Notes: a model not told the origin generated them from the sequence alone. A stretch of DNA of 64,000 nt from Schoenoplectus triqueter (GCA_964058805.1 CAXKVV010000022.1:744001-808000); one strand, 5' to 3'. Shown: positions 1 through 11,430, counted from the first letter of the stretch. Numbers and translations: made by a program.

Positions 1-49
<49 letters not shown>
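1..49. repeat. (TA)n microsatellite
   Basis: An uninterrupted TA dinucleotide run at the window edge. Its true length is unknown because it may continue to the left. A shorter AT run lies at about 453-478. Confidence 0.95.
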
Positions 50-52
<3 letters not shown>

Positions 53-451
53 TGTTTATTGTGTTTTCGGTAGCACTTCGGCCGAAAAAAATCTCACAAA
101 ATTAAAGTTCAAATTGCCAATTTAATTCATCCAACATAAATTATATATTTAAATATTATGGAATATCAAATTTGATTATATTTGAAGCTTTCTAACTATT
201 TTTTTAGATTTTTAAAAAAATACCCAAAATAATAATAAAGTAATCATATGTGCACCTACAAAATATCATCTTTCAAAAATTCAAAAAAAATAGTTATAAA
301 TCTCTAAAAATAGTAAAATTTTGTTTTCAATAAGTTTTCAATATCTAAATTATAATGGACTGATTAGATTGATATTTCGAACTTTCGGTATATTAGATTT
401 GAAACTGAAACAAAACACATCTTTACTTTGCGAAGCATCATAAAATCTTCT

Positions 452-482
<31 letters not shown>

Positions 483-1849
483 AATCTGCCACGTTCATGG
501 CTTAATTATTATTAATTTAATTAACATCTCATGCGTAAAAGATAAACAATTCTAACATCAAGTTCCGAAAAAAAACATAAAAAGAAATATATTCTGTAGT
601 TAATTGAATTTCTTTTTTAAAAAAAGTCTAATAAACTGTTGGTCACGTTTTTTTTTATGTAAATAGATCTTTGATAGATAAAAATTAAGCCGATTTATTT
701 CGACCTTGCATCCCATTCGCCATCAAATTTCTCGTTGAGTATGGTCTGATCCCTTCTACTGCATTAATCTAGCCAAAACACTTCACTACCTGATATAATA
801 TATCCTACAAGACATAATATATCCTTAATGTTTTTAAAATATAGAACCCTCTTACGTACGTCATTAGAGGTCAATAAACCCTAACAAAACCCTTGATGAT
901 ATTTCATGAAAAATAAAAAAATCCTCTTGCACCATTAATTAGAGGTCAAGAAATCCTAACAAAATAGATGGGAAGAAATAGGAAATATCAACTACACTAC
1001 ACGAAACGATGATTCGTGTAGGAAAGAGGAGGGAAAGTTCGTGTTGTCTCGATGCAAGATCCCGATGAAGGATGGGTTGTGGGTCTGATAGAGGTACAGA
1101 GCATCTCCGGTGAATCAGAGGGAAAAGGAATAAAGAAGAACATAGTAAGTAAGAGGTGATAGTAGAGGAGGTCGACGCGCCGCCCCTCTTCTCAAGAGGT
1201 GGATGGATCATGGATCCCACTTAAGATCTTCACAGAACTAATTTGAAAGATCAATTTCTTAATTAATAACAATTATATATTAAAATTTTAAGATAATGAT
1301 ACCAGTGAAATGTAAAATAATTGTAAAAGGGACCCCATTAGTTCATTTAATTTTAATTTCACCAATTGAGCCATTATTTTTTAAATAAAAATATAGATAA
1401 TGATTCCATTAAAATTAAATCTTAATTCCGTCACTGCTGCCTCTCTAAGGATTTTTTACTTTCAAGCTTTTAACTTTTTTGGCTAAGAGCAAACGAGCCC
1501 GATTCGCATACTTGGACAAGTCTCAACACAAAACTCATTAAATTATAAAAATAAATGGGTCTTCATCCTTGAACAAGTCTCAATACAAAACTCATTAACA
1601 TACAAATAAATGGGGTCTTTATCCTGTCAGTGTCGGTCACGAGTTAAAGGTGCAAAAATAAACATGCATATAAATCAAAAGCGATGTAACATATGTGAAC
1701 ATGTCGACTAAGAGTGTGTTCTGGAAAGAATCAAAAGCGAAAAAAAAAATATTCTTGTGTGAAGGTTTTGAACTTTCGAAATCCGGATAAAATATCTTTA
1801 TAAATAATTATAAAATTTGAGAATTTAACTTTTATCTTTTGGATAAAAA
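50..1849. other. AT-rich intergenic DNA, no gene seen
   Basis: No open frame here has recognisable protein similarity. A 93-codon minus-strand frame at 939-1220 has no features I recognise and no family I can name. The only structure I can support is an AT microsatellite near 453-478 and a short tandem duplication at 1511-1625, listed separately. Confidence 0.6.
1511..1625. repeat. Two-copy tandem duplication, ~58 bp unit
   Basis: Unit one (1511-1568) and unit two (1569-1625) share the order GACAAGTCTCAACACAAAAC, CTCATTAA, AAATAAATGGG, TCTTCATCC with scattered substitutions (for example GGACAAG against GAACAAG). Their divergence means this is not a recent duplication. Confidence 0.75.
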
Positions 1850-1940
1850 AAAGAGTTTTTCAGATAAGAACTTGTTTGTTTCCTCTATCTCTTCTCTCTA
1901 CTACTATATGAATTGTATCCACTATTAAATATACTCAACA
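1850..1940 (+). repeat. 5' LTR remnant of copia A
   Basis: This matches the end of the 3' LTR (about 4200-4290) almost base for base, including CTCTTCTCTCTACTACTATA and the terminal ATACTCAACA. Upstream of about 1850 the similarity stops. The seven bases after both LTR ends are also the same (AAAATAT), which may be chance in AT-rich DNA or microhomology at the internal deletion. Confidence 0.85.
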
Positions 1941-1981
1941 AAAATATAAAAAATATACATCAAAGGAGTTTGTGAATTTTT

Positions 1982-3820
1982 GTGAACAAAAAAGGTAATA
2001 GAAGGTTCTTAACAGCCCCTTATTCACCTCAAAAAAATGGAGTGACGGAAAGAAAAAATCGAACCATACTCGACATGGTTCAAAGCATGTTAAAGAGCAA
2101 AAATATGTCGAAGGAATTTTTTGGCCGAAGCGGTGAGGTGTGCGGTTTACTTATAAAATTGATGTCCTACGGCGAGTTTGGAGAATATTACCCCACAAGA
2201 AGCATGGTGCGGTGTGAAGCCATCAGCAGTTCATTTGAAGGTGTTCGGAAGTGTGGCTTATGCTCACATTGAGATCAAAAGCGTACAAAACTTGATGACA
2301 AGAGCAATAAGCTGATTTTTATTGGCTATGATGAGAAATCTAAGGCGTACAATATTTATGATCCGCTTACTAAAAAGGTACATGTGAGTTGTGATGTGCA
2401 GGTCAATGAAAAAAGCATGTGGAATTGGAGTTCCATGGAAGAGATGTCTCATGAAGAAGGAAAAGAAGCGACATCAACAATTATTTCTACACCGACAAGT
2501 ACAACTACATCGACAACATCACAAGCCGAACCATCTTCACCTTTATCCGATGATGAAGATGAGCCAAGGACACCAAAGACAAGGAATTTGCGAGAAATAT
2601 ACGAGGCGACAAGTGAATTGCATTTGGTGTGTCTTCTGGCGGATGCGGAGGACATCATATTCGAGCAAGCCGTAAAAGATGAGAAGTGACAAGCCGCTAT
2701 GCAAGCGGAGATGAAAGCAATTGAGAAAAATGACACTTGGGAACTTGCGACGTTGCCTAAGGGTCACAAGCTGATTGGTGTTAAATGGATTTATAAAAAA
2801 AAGATGAATGTGCAAGGTGAGGTTGAAAGATATAAGGTGAGAATAGTGGTGAAAGGGTACAAGCAAAAGACGGGGATTGATTATGAAGAGGTGTTTGCCT
2901 CGGTAGCAAGAATGGAGACAATCTGACTACTAATCTCGTTGGCGGCTCAAAACAAATAGAGCATTTTTCAAATGGACGTGAAATCGGCGTTTCTAAATGG
3001 AGTGCTTGAAGAAAAAGTCTACATCAAGCAACCTTCCAATTATATGAAAGTTAACAAAGAGCACACGGTGTTGAAGTTAAAGAAGGCGTTGTACGGGTTG
3101 AAGTAAGCGTCAAGGGCATGGAACACTCGAATTGATGCATACTTCAAGGAGCATGGGTTTGTGCAATGCCCATATGAGCATGCGCTATATTTGAAGGTAT
3201 AAAAAATGACATTTTATTTGTGGCCTTGTATGTAGATGATTTGATTTTTACGGGAAATAATAGAGATATGATTGAGAAGTATAAGTTGGAAATGACAAAG
3301 GAGTTTGAGATAACCGATTTGGGTCTCATGTCTTATTTTTTGGTGTTAGAAGTGAGACAAAAAAATTCTGAAATTTTTTGGGGTTAGAAGTGAGACAAGA
3401 AAATTCTAAAATTTTTGTAGTTTGAGATAACCTATTGTTACTTTGTCCACATGTGAAACGGAGTATGTTGCCGCATCTTCTTGCGTATCTGACTCTCTTT
3501 GGCTACACAAGTTACTAAAGAAGATGAACTTTTCTCAAGAGAAGGCAACGAATATTCAAGTGGATAACAAGTCGGCAATTGAGTTGGCGAAAAATCCGAT
3601 GCATCATGAAAGGAGCAAGCACATAGATGTGCGTTTTCACTTCATACGAGAACATGTGAAGAATGACGATGTGGAGATGAACATAGATGTGCATTTTCAC
3701 TTCATACGAGAACATAGATGTGCGTTTTCACTTCATACGGACATATTCACCAAACCACTACCGGCAAAATTCTTCAACAAGTTCAAGAATTTGCTCAAGA
3801 TGCAAGCCAGAAATAATTAA
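1982..3820 (+). pseudogene. Broken copia A pol (integrase, RT, RNase H)
   Basis: Fragments in several frames follow copia pol order. At 2010-2120 is the end of the integrase core with NGVTERKNRT, whose E is the third catalytic acid. A chain from 2280 to 2690 gives the integrase C-terminal region and a low-complexity Ser/Thr linker. At 2699-2926 is the RT start (GVKWIYKKK, then VVKGYKQK, usually VAKGYxQ). At 2973-3090 is MDVKSAFLNG, and at 3220-3250 the RT active site reads YVDD. At 3443-3820 is RNase H (STCETEYVA, DNKSAIELA, SKHIDVRFHF, DIFTKPLP). Stops interrupt the RT, including one in the usual YGLKQA motif. Between about 3420 and 3443 a stretch of coding sequence between RT and RNase H is missing. 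It is beyond function. Confidence 0.88.
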
Positions 3821-3833
3821 GTTTAAGAAGGGA

Positions 3834-4290
3834 TGTTGAAAATATAAACTTAATTAATATTTTCTTGAAGTTTGTTGTTCAGTCAACAGAATTTAAGAAT
3901 GATTCATTAAGGATTTTGACAGATCATCCGAACCTTATTTTAGTACTGTGAGTTATGGATTTAAATCTCTTTAAGTCTAGATTTTAATGGTTTAAGTTTC
4001 AAGTCGATTGGATTTTTCTAGAGAAAAATATAACAATTTTAATAGAGATAGGTCAGATATGACTGGACTGCTTAGTTTTCTGTTTTTTATATTTATTACG
4101 AATTCTAGAGTTTTCTTTTGATATTTTGGCTCTATAAATAGAGTTGTAATTTGTTGCTTTGTAAGACAATGTAAGAGAGATAATATAATAGAGAATTATA
4201 AAGAATTTTTCAAATAAGAACTTATTTGTTTCCTCCATCTCTTCTCTCTACCACTATATGAATTGTATCCACTATTAAATATACTCAACA
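3834..4290 (+). repeat. 3' LTR of copia A
   Basis: A 457-bp LTR bounded by TGTTGA and TCAACA, a perfect 6-bp terminal inverted repeat. A TATA box sits at 4133-4140 (TATAAATA) inside the palindrome CTCTATAAATAGAG, a usual position for an LTR promoter. The end is shared with the 5' stub at 1850-1940. Confidence 0.88.
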
Positions 4291-4429
4291 AAAATATGTT
4301 GTGTCTTCGATTATATAGAATAATGGTATTGCAATGAATAATTAATATTTTTATTCTCAGCAAGGAATTTTTTTTCTTGTTTCTTTAAATTGAACAATAA
4401 TTAGTTATGCTTATATGTCACTACACCAC

Positions 4430-4612
4430 AAAAGGGTTTTTACAACGGTTATCTCCCCAGTTAGCAGCAGTTGTACAACCACTGTTATTGGGAGCGCTGC
4501 AAAGTTTAACAACAGTTTTGTTAAAAACCGCTGCAAAGTGTTTACAGCGGTTTTTCACTAAAAATCGCTGTAAACATGACCTTTTACAGAGGTTTTTACC
4601 TTAAAAACCGCT
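4430..4612. repeat. Left subterminal repeat array of outer CACTA
   Basis: At least four short units built on TTACAGCGG/CCGCTGTAA in both orientations, separated by T- or A-rich spacers, so that neighbouring units form small inverted repeats. In CACTA families such arrays are known binding sites for the transposase accessory protein. The same motif recurs at the right end (8970-9175), and a close relative at 29492-29632. Confidence 0.85.
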
Positions 4613-5006
4613 GTAATTTTTTTTTCAAAATTATTTTTTTTGTTTCTGACTAGCTCATATATGCTAGCCATATATAATATTTTCATCACATGCATTTTCA
4701 CAAAAATAATAATAACTACATTTAATTACTAATTAACTACATCTAATTAATTAATTTATCTAACATACACACATAATACTACATAATATAATAAAATATA
4801 ATAAATATTTATAAAATATTAAAACTTGATAAAAAAATATCAAAATGAGAAAATTACAAACTCAACCCAAAGTTTTTTACTTCCTCATACTCGGTCGATG
4901 TCAAAGGATTGTAGGTTTTGATGCTCTGAAAAAAGAAAATGATTAGTACGTAAATATATATTGAAAGGTTAATAAATTTACTAGGGTATATTTAATTTCT
5001 ACTCAC

Positions 5007-7270
5007 TTTAGGAAAACAATTTAATGGGTAATTCTTGATGATTTCAATCATGTTTCGCATGACATAATATCTGCACTCGATGCCGCTAGGTTGTGTAGGG
5101 CACTAATAATAATTATAAATATAACAATAACATGTTAATACACATAATTATGCATGCATGTACAAGGACCTAATTAATTATAACACTAATTATATAATAT
5201 GTAACCATACTGGAATCTGTCGAAAAACAAATGAATCATTTACTCCCACAATTTTACTTGAGTTGCACAGTTGCCAATAACGCTTGCACGGGGCAAGCGA
5301 ATTTTTAAGATTTATACAAATGTTTGAAAATTGAACTAAGTATGAGAATACTTACACATTCAGAGCAAACTTGAGCGTGAACTCCGAAGGATTGACTATG
5401 AGGTTCATTGAATTCGCATAATATAATATACAGCTATGGTAATGCACAACAAGAAGAAGCCAATATTTACTACAATTAAAGGCTTGTTAATTAGATGCAA
5501 TATATATACACTACAACAAAAAAAAGAATAAGTAACGGTTGTTTTTACCATTTAATAACGGTTTATGGACCATTATTGAATGGGGGGTTACTAAAACTCT
5601 AAAAGAACCGTTATAAAATTGTGTGTCTATCAAATCGGGCGGGATACATTCAGTAACGGTTTTTAGATAAAAATCGTTACTGAATCTCGAGTTACAGTAA
5701 TGATTTTTACATAAAAATAGTTACCGAATCTTGAGAATTAGTAACGATTTTTACATAAAAACCGTTACTGATTATAATAGTGCTGAAAAAAACTTTTATT
5801 ATATTTTTTTACACCTTTAGTAACGGTTTTTCTCAAAAAATCATTATTGAATATATATATTTTTTTGGAGCAATCTGTTTTTCTGGCCAGCCCAATTTAT
5901 GCTAGCCATATACATAATTTATTTACACATACTAGCAGAAACTTTCAATATAACATATTATTTATTTATTCAATAATTAATATGAAAGAAATACAATTAT
6001 ACATCAAATGAAAAAATATTTACTCAACAATACGCATACCTTGCTCATGCAATAATGTGAAAATCTATACAATTTATAAGGAAAAATAGAAAAAAAAAAC
6101 ACAAAAGAACAGAAAAAACTTCAAATGCATTTTTAAAGGTCAAGATGAGGTTTTTTGGCCCCTAAAATGGCGGTAACGATAATAGATGTTAAACTTGTAG
6201 ATCTCGTCGTGAGCTTTTTGTGGTCGTGTAACATACCTCAATCAGAGTTTCCTATCAAAAGTTATGATCGTTTGAAGTTGAGATGGTGGAATTTTAATTT
6301 TTATTTCTTCTATCTGATCTCTTCTTTCTCTCTCTGTCAGTCATCTCTCCTTTTATATGTGAAAATAGATGAAAAGGGGTTGGTAATCTGTGAAACTTCA
6401 GTTTTTGAATTTAAATTTTTGGATCATTGGATTGGGATGAACGAATTGTGAGATGAAAATATCTCACAATTCGTGAGATTTAATGCCATTGGTGGAGAAT
6501 AGAACAAACAATAACGTGTGCTAGGGTTAGAAACTTTTAATAACGGTTTATACTAAAAAACCGTTACTAAAATAATCAATAACTGTTGTTAAACAATAAT
6601 CGTTATTGATCTTTTATATTTAATAATGGTTTTTTAAAAAAACCATTACTAAAAGTTCTGCCGAAAAATATGTCCGAAAAATACACTTTTCGGTAATGGT
6701 TTTTATTTATAATCATTACCAAAATGTTATCAAATATTACCAAAATGCCACCGACCTTCTCTACTAATGGTTTTCTTAATAAACCATTAGTAATTGGGTG
6801 TTAGCAAAAGTCATTTCTGTTGTAGTATATATATATATATATAAAGGCTATTTAACTAGGATTTTAGAATAAGATCGAGTAATTCTTACTCCTGTATATA
6901 TGGCAAAAAGATGTATTCGTCGTCCTTCATGAACTCTGCAACTCGTAACACGTATCTCATCGTTGTTTTACCATGATCCTGCTTCATTAGCTCATACGAG
7001 CACAAGACATGATCCATAATCTTAAATCTCCTGCAGGTAATGAAATAAATTATTATTAACAATCGAGATAGTTAACAATCGAGATAGTTATTTTGAAATT
7101 ACTCACCAACACCAAATCTGCATGGTCTGCGTGGAGACCCAATCATCCGTGAAGACTTCCATGATTTCATTCATGGTTAGCAGCATTTGGTAAGTTTGCG
7201 TGCCCTTGTCATACACACGGAACAAATCAATGGGAAATGTTAGCGTGAACTGAGTTTCACCTGGAAAACG
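5007..7270 (-). pseudogene. Ulp1-like (C48) cysteine protease relic in CACTA
   Basis: Read on the minus strand, exon-like blocks run from about 7270 down to 5007. Block one (about 7270-6890) has FPIDLFRVYDKG and TMQIWCW, where the sequence before the core usually lies. A 1.3-kb CACTA insertion follows. Block two (5473-5356) contains YWLLLVV and YYANSMN, matching the usual HWxLLVI...LDSLN region. Block three (about 5310-5222) has YWQLCNSSK. Block four (5102-5007) has CPTQPSGIECRYYVMR, the Q-x(n)-C active-site segment. Good splice-like signals flank blocks two and four. The Cys is kept, but the His position reads Tyr and the Asp position reads Asn, so it is very probably inactive. Ulp1-like genes in plant CACTA and Mutator elements are well known. 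Confidence 0.7.
5509..6828. mobile_element. Nested small CACTA element, non-autonomous
   Basis: The left end reads CACTACAACAAAAAAAAG and the right end, on the other strand, TACTACAACAGAAATGAC, so the last base differs from the canonical C. Subterminal repeats built on TAACGGTTTTTA occur at both ends (about 5530-5840 and 6535-6790). They differ from the AGCGG type of the host element, so this is a separate family. Target sites lie in a TA-rich run, ATA on the left and TAT on the right, so the 3-bp duplication is not decisive. It interrupts the Ulp1-like relic of the outer element. No transposase frame is visible; a 98-codon frame at 6155-6451 has no family I recognise. Confidence 0.85.
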
Positions 7271-7394
7271 ATAATCAGTTGTTAAATAAATTGTAGAGAA
7301 TAAAAACGATTATCAACGACCCAATTAGCTTGACAAATCACCTGGCGGCTGGAACATCAGAACGGAGTGTAGGGTATGATAATAACTCGCCTTT

Positions 7395-8133
7395 CTGGCC
7401 ATAATTTCATCAAGAATCAGCGATTGTGGCCCAAACGGGAATTCTCTTCGCTTCCATCATCAAAGGACATAATATTTTTTTCGCCTTGTACGTCGAATCA
7501 GGTATCTCATTATTTTCAGAAAGGATTTCTTTTAAAGTTCGAGTAACGACGTAAAACTCTTATCGCTCCATCCATTCTTTGCTTTCAAGTTATACAATTT
7601 AAAAATAGTGATAGTTTTTGTACGTTTCGTACCGGGATATAACGATATGATCATTTCTTTACCTAAAGTTTCAAATATTTCGGGAATATCAGCAAATTCA
7701 GGTTTAACATCATGCATCATTTCATCCAAATTATCATTAATACAGTACTGATCATCATCTAAATTTTGTACATCAATCTCAATATTTCTACATCTCAATT
7801 CTTCTCATACATCAATACCTGAATCTATATTATTTTCAGCCCCCAATTCTTACTGTACATCAAAACCCGAAGCTACATTCCCTACATATTCTTTGGGCTC
7901 TCTGTGCCTTTCCATAGGGTGTACCCCGATTGAAATCCATCAAAAATTAAATGATCTTTCAAAACTTTGATAGTGGGTTGTCTCAGAACATTCTGGCACT
8001 TTCGGCAAGGACAAGGAAGATGTCGCTCACCGATCACACTTTGATTTTCTCTAGCACACTCTAAAAAATCATTAAGTTCGGTCATATATTCATCTGTGTC
8101 TCGCCTGCCATACATCCAATTTCTTGAATCCAT
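7395..8133 (-). pseudogene. TNP2-type transposase N-terminal part (Transpos_assoc)
   Basis: The minus-strand frame 8133-7882 starts MDSRNWMYGRR, continues LPCPCRKCQN and ends with FDGFQSGYTLW. This is the transposase-associated domain of En/Spm TNP2 proteins, with its paired cysteines. A second frame (7798-7532) carries LYPGTKR and KLYNLKAKNGWSDKSF. The reading continues in about 7530-7440 with STYKAKKILCPL, all in TNP2 order. A stop then ends it, and the Transposase_21 catalytic domain that should follow is absent. The next minus-strand sequence is the Ulp1-like relic. The piece may once have been part of a chimeric gene; it is now too short to act as a transposase. Confidence 0.85.
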
Positions 8134-8969
8134 CTGAAAAGGTTAAAAATACGTACATGTCATATATCTGGTATAAGGTCCGCATGTGTTTTCGGGCTGG
8201 CCAACCATCCTAACCCACTCTCTGAATACTTTATCTCATTAGCGAGCATACACTCGTCAAAATCGTGTTTGAGAAAAATTCGGCAGCATTTCCCTTAAGC
8301 TCCCCGCGTACGCCAACGCACAATTACATGTATGTACGTACTCGTGGGAACAAAAGGGAAAACGTTGAACTAAATCTTTCTCATACACTAGATCAACGAG
8401 CGTACGCTCACTAAACCTAAATGAGACAGAGTATTCAAAGAGCAGTCCCAAACGGAGACTATTCGAGATTAATCCCTATTGGATTAATCTCGAATGGGTA
8501 CTGACCTAAATTAGCTCAATTCCGGTGAATTGGTCATACATGACAATACTACTAAATTACAATGCATCAATTACATGCTCTAAAATTAACAAAATTAATG
8601 CATAATCAAATCAAAAATTTATTTAAGCAAATCAATTAAAAAATTTAAAAATTAACCTTAATGCTCGCCACAGCCCACTGCACGCCGCTGCCCGATCTCG
8701 TTTGCTGCTGCCGAGGTCCCGCTTATCGTTGCCCACTCCGGACCCGCTCCAATCACCCACTCTGATCCGCTTTCGTAACCCACTACTTTTGAGAGAAGTT
8801 TGTTGTTGAGACAACAAGAGAAGAGAATGGAAAATTTGATCAAATTTGGTGGAATTTTGTGTTATTTCGAGCTCAAAAAAATGCTCAAATTCGGAGCTCC
8901 TTTAATGGTGGCGGCTGCTGCTGGTTGGGGGAGAGAGAGAGTTTGTAACTAGGGCAGCAATACTTATTA

Positions 8970-9175
8970 GCAACTTTACAGCGGTTTTCAGCTAAAAACT
9001 GCTGTAAATAAGTTTTACAGTGGTTGTTAACTAAAAACCGTTGTAAAATCATTTACAGCGGTTTTTAACTAAAAATCACTGTAAATTAGCAGCGTTTTTC
9101 ATTTAATAACCGTTGTAAACACATTTACAGCGGATTTTAGCTGAAAACTGCTGTAAATTGTGCGCTGCAAAAGAG
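8970..9175. repeat. Right subterminal repeat array of outer CACTA
   Basis: Four to five units of the form TTTACAGCGGTTTTTA, a short spacer, then TAAAAACCGCTGTAAA, each nearly its own reverse complement. The terminal GCGCTGCAAAA segment then leads to the end at 9191. Confidence 0.85.
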
Positions 9176-9194
9176 GTATTTTGGCGTAGTGTGT

Positions 9195-10668
9195 ACACAT
9201 ATAATTCGTCAAAATTATAAATCGAATCATTTAAAAATATGGTTTCGATGTGTTTTAAGTTATGATAATTGATTAGAATTGAAGTAATATAATCCTATTA
9301 TTATGAATTAAATCAGTAATAATAATTAAATGAAATCCAATTAGTTCGACTCGTGAGCGCCTCTCAAATATGATAATATATATAAGATTTGAAAAGGAAA
9401 ATTAAAGTTCATAAATTATTATTCAAATTAATATTATTTAAATTAGATAATAAAAAAGACTACAAAATAAGTTATCAAATACCCAAGCCCACCATTTCGG
9501 GGGAAAAACTTTTCAGCGCAAACTACAGTATTTAATTTGAACATAAAGAAAAAAGTGGATAACGCTTTCCCTAAAAAGTTACTTCCAAAAATAATTAAAA
9601 GGTGGACCTCACCTTGGACTCTCCAACTCTTTTTTCTCTTGTTTAAAGGCAGTGATACAACGCCCGTGTTCTGTCCCAAGCTTCAACGATGATGTGAAAA
9701 GATATGAACTCATTGTTGAATTATTTATATAATTATGAAGTGTGATGATAGTAGTTTGTACTGGTAAGATTTTGAAAGTTAGCACAAAAACAATGAGTTT
9801 ACTGTTAGAAGTTAGTTACATTATAAATTTTTACCATTGTAAATTCTTATCGTGTCTATAAATTATGAAGAACTGATGAAATATATATATAATATAATGA
9901 ATAATGTATAATAATAATCATTGACTCAAATATATAATATAATAAATAGTAGATAATAATAACAAACTTTTTTTAAGTTGCAGCCAACCTTAATATTTTT
10001 AGGTTCTAATGTAACCTCATTAATTCAAATAAAGAATAAACTAATTGTAATACAATTAAAAATTATAACTAATCATCAAGAAAATTAACATTAAATATAA
10101 TTAAAATAATGCATGGAACATCCTTAACAATGTTGCAACTATCTTACAAATATTTCACAATTGCATTTTCGTGTAATAAACTGACAGATGTAATTAAAAT
10201 TTAATGTAATTGAAGTGACAAATAATTGCAAGGAATAAAGATTATTAAATATTTTCTGCAGTGTATCTCACCGTCAAGCTGATAATAATATGATGCGGGC
10301 AACAAATAACTAAAATGAAATTAATTTTGGCCGGAAGTTTTCTCAATACAAAGATCAAAATTTTAACACCAAGACATCAAAATTGAGGGGCAGATTGGGG
10401 CATTTTATATTTATTCTGTGTATATACCAGTGGGCAGTGTCTCAGTGGCCAATGGATCAGACTCAAAACAGTCGTCAGTACTGAGCAGTCAGCAGTCATG
10501 TGTCTCCAGAACCTTTTGACTATCAAGTATCAACAATTCAAATACTGTGTTACAGGTGTTCGTTTTCTGCGACGAATGATGATGCAGTTGATTTGTCAAA
10601 AAAGAGAAAAAAAATGTTATTAACTTATAATCACGTCACCGATCAGAGGAATGCTGATGGCTAGTGTT
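9195..10668. other. AT-rich intergenic DNA, no gene seen
   Basis: Simple-sequence-rich DNA. A 78-codon minus-strand frame at 9443-9679 has no recognisable motif. I see no transposon ends or RNA gene here. Confidence 0.55.
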
Positions 10669-11028
10669 AGAGTCCGTTTGGCAAATTAAGGAATAGCTCT
10701 GGAAGAGTGATAGAATAATATTTTTTTTGGAAGAGTGATATTTTTGACTATTCGGAAAAGCGAAAATATCGTTTGACAGTTGTTACTCATAATAGTTAAA
10801 ATATGAATAATTATGATACTAATAATGATGATGATGATGATAATAGTACAATAATAATCATAATAGTAAGATAATAATAATAATAATAAAGTAATAAAAA
10901 ATAATCATAATAAATAATAATATTATAATAGTAATATAATAAAACTATAAACATAATCATAATATAGTAATATAATAATAAAAAATTATAATTACAATCA
11001 TAATTATAATAATATAATAATAATAATA

Positions 11029-11430
11029 GAGTGAGGCTATGGTGCTTCGCGAAGCACAAAACCTCCCGTGCTTCGCATCCGTATCTCGAATTTGAAAGTT
11101 CATACGCTCGATCCAAACCGTTGAACATGATCTTCATATTGAAATATCTTTGGAGATCAAATTTTATATTTTTTTGAATTTTTTGCTATTTTTTAAATGA
11201 GTATAAAATTTGCTGATCTAACGATTTCTGCACCATCCAAAACTAGCGATTTTGTACCCATCTAAAAAATAGCAAAAAAATTCAAAAAAATATAAAATTT
11301 GATCTCCAAAGATATTTCAATATGAAGATCATGTTCAACCGTTTGGATCGAGCGTATGAACTTTCAAATTCGAGATACGGACGCGAAGCACGGGAGATTT
11401 TGTGCTTCGCGAAGCACCATAGCCTCACTC
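11029..11430. mobile_element. Foldback / MULE-like MITE with ~170-bp arms
   Basis: Both ends read GAGTGAGGCTATGGTGCTTC inward, and the arms stay complementary for about 170 bp with few mismatches, around a ~60-bp centre. Within each arm GTGCTTCGCGAAGCAC is itself a palindrome. Both flanks are ATAATAATA, compatible with a 9-bp Mutator-type duplication, but the surrounding DNA is an ATA repeat, so this proves little. A transcript through it would form a long hairpin. The central part shows no coding sequence. Confidence 0.85.

Larger units (their letters stand above)
1850..4290 (+). mobile_element. Degenerate Ty1/copia retrotransposon (copia A)
   Basis: This is a plus-strand copia element with heavy deletions. 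The 3' LTR (3834-4290) is complete, starting TGTTGA and ending TCAACA. The 5' LTR survives only as its last ~90 bp (1850-1940). Directly after that stub comes integrase sequence, so the primer site, gag, protease and the start of integrase have been lost. Integrase C-terminal part, reverse transcriptase and RNase H follow in the usual copia order but with stops, frameshifts and internal deletions. A short purine tract (about 3822-3833) precedes the 3' LTR. The element cannot be autonomous. The target duplication cannot be checked because the left end is missing. Confidence 0.9.
4419..9191 (-). mobile_element. CACTA (CMC) DNA transposon with TNP2/Ulp1 relics
   Basis: The left end reads CACTACACCACAAAAGGG and the right end, on the other strand, CACTACGCCAAAATACC, the hallmark of CACTA elements. 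A 3-bp target duplication TGT lies at 4416-4418 and again at 9192-9194, so both ends are real. Arrays of subterminal repeats related to TTTACAGCGGTTTTTA follow both ends. Coding relics are on the minus strand: a TNP2-type N-terminal part and then a Ulp1-like protease. The catalytic transposase domain is not seen. A smaller CACTA element is inserted at 5509-6828. At ~4.8 kb, about 3.45 kb without the insert, it is short for an autonomous element and is probably non-autonomous. Confidence 0.92.

Noticed and set aside
6155..6451. 98-codon frame as a transposase of the inner CACTA
   Set aside because: No TNP1/TNP2 or other known motif, and too short.
10811..11137. 108-codon minus frame rich in Tyr and Leu
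   Set aside because: It reads through ATA repeats and one arm of a foldback element, so it is not a protein gene.
11029..11430. CRISPR-like repeats
   Set aside because: Two inverted arms, not a direct repeat array with spacers; this is a plant genome.
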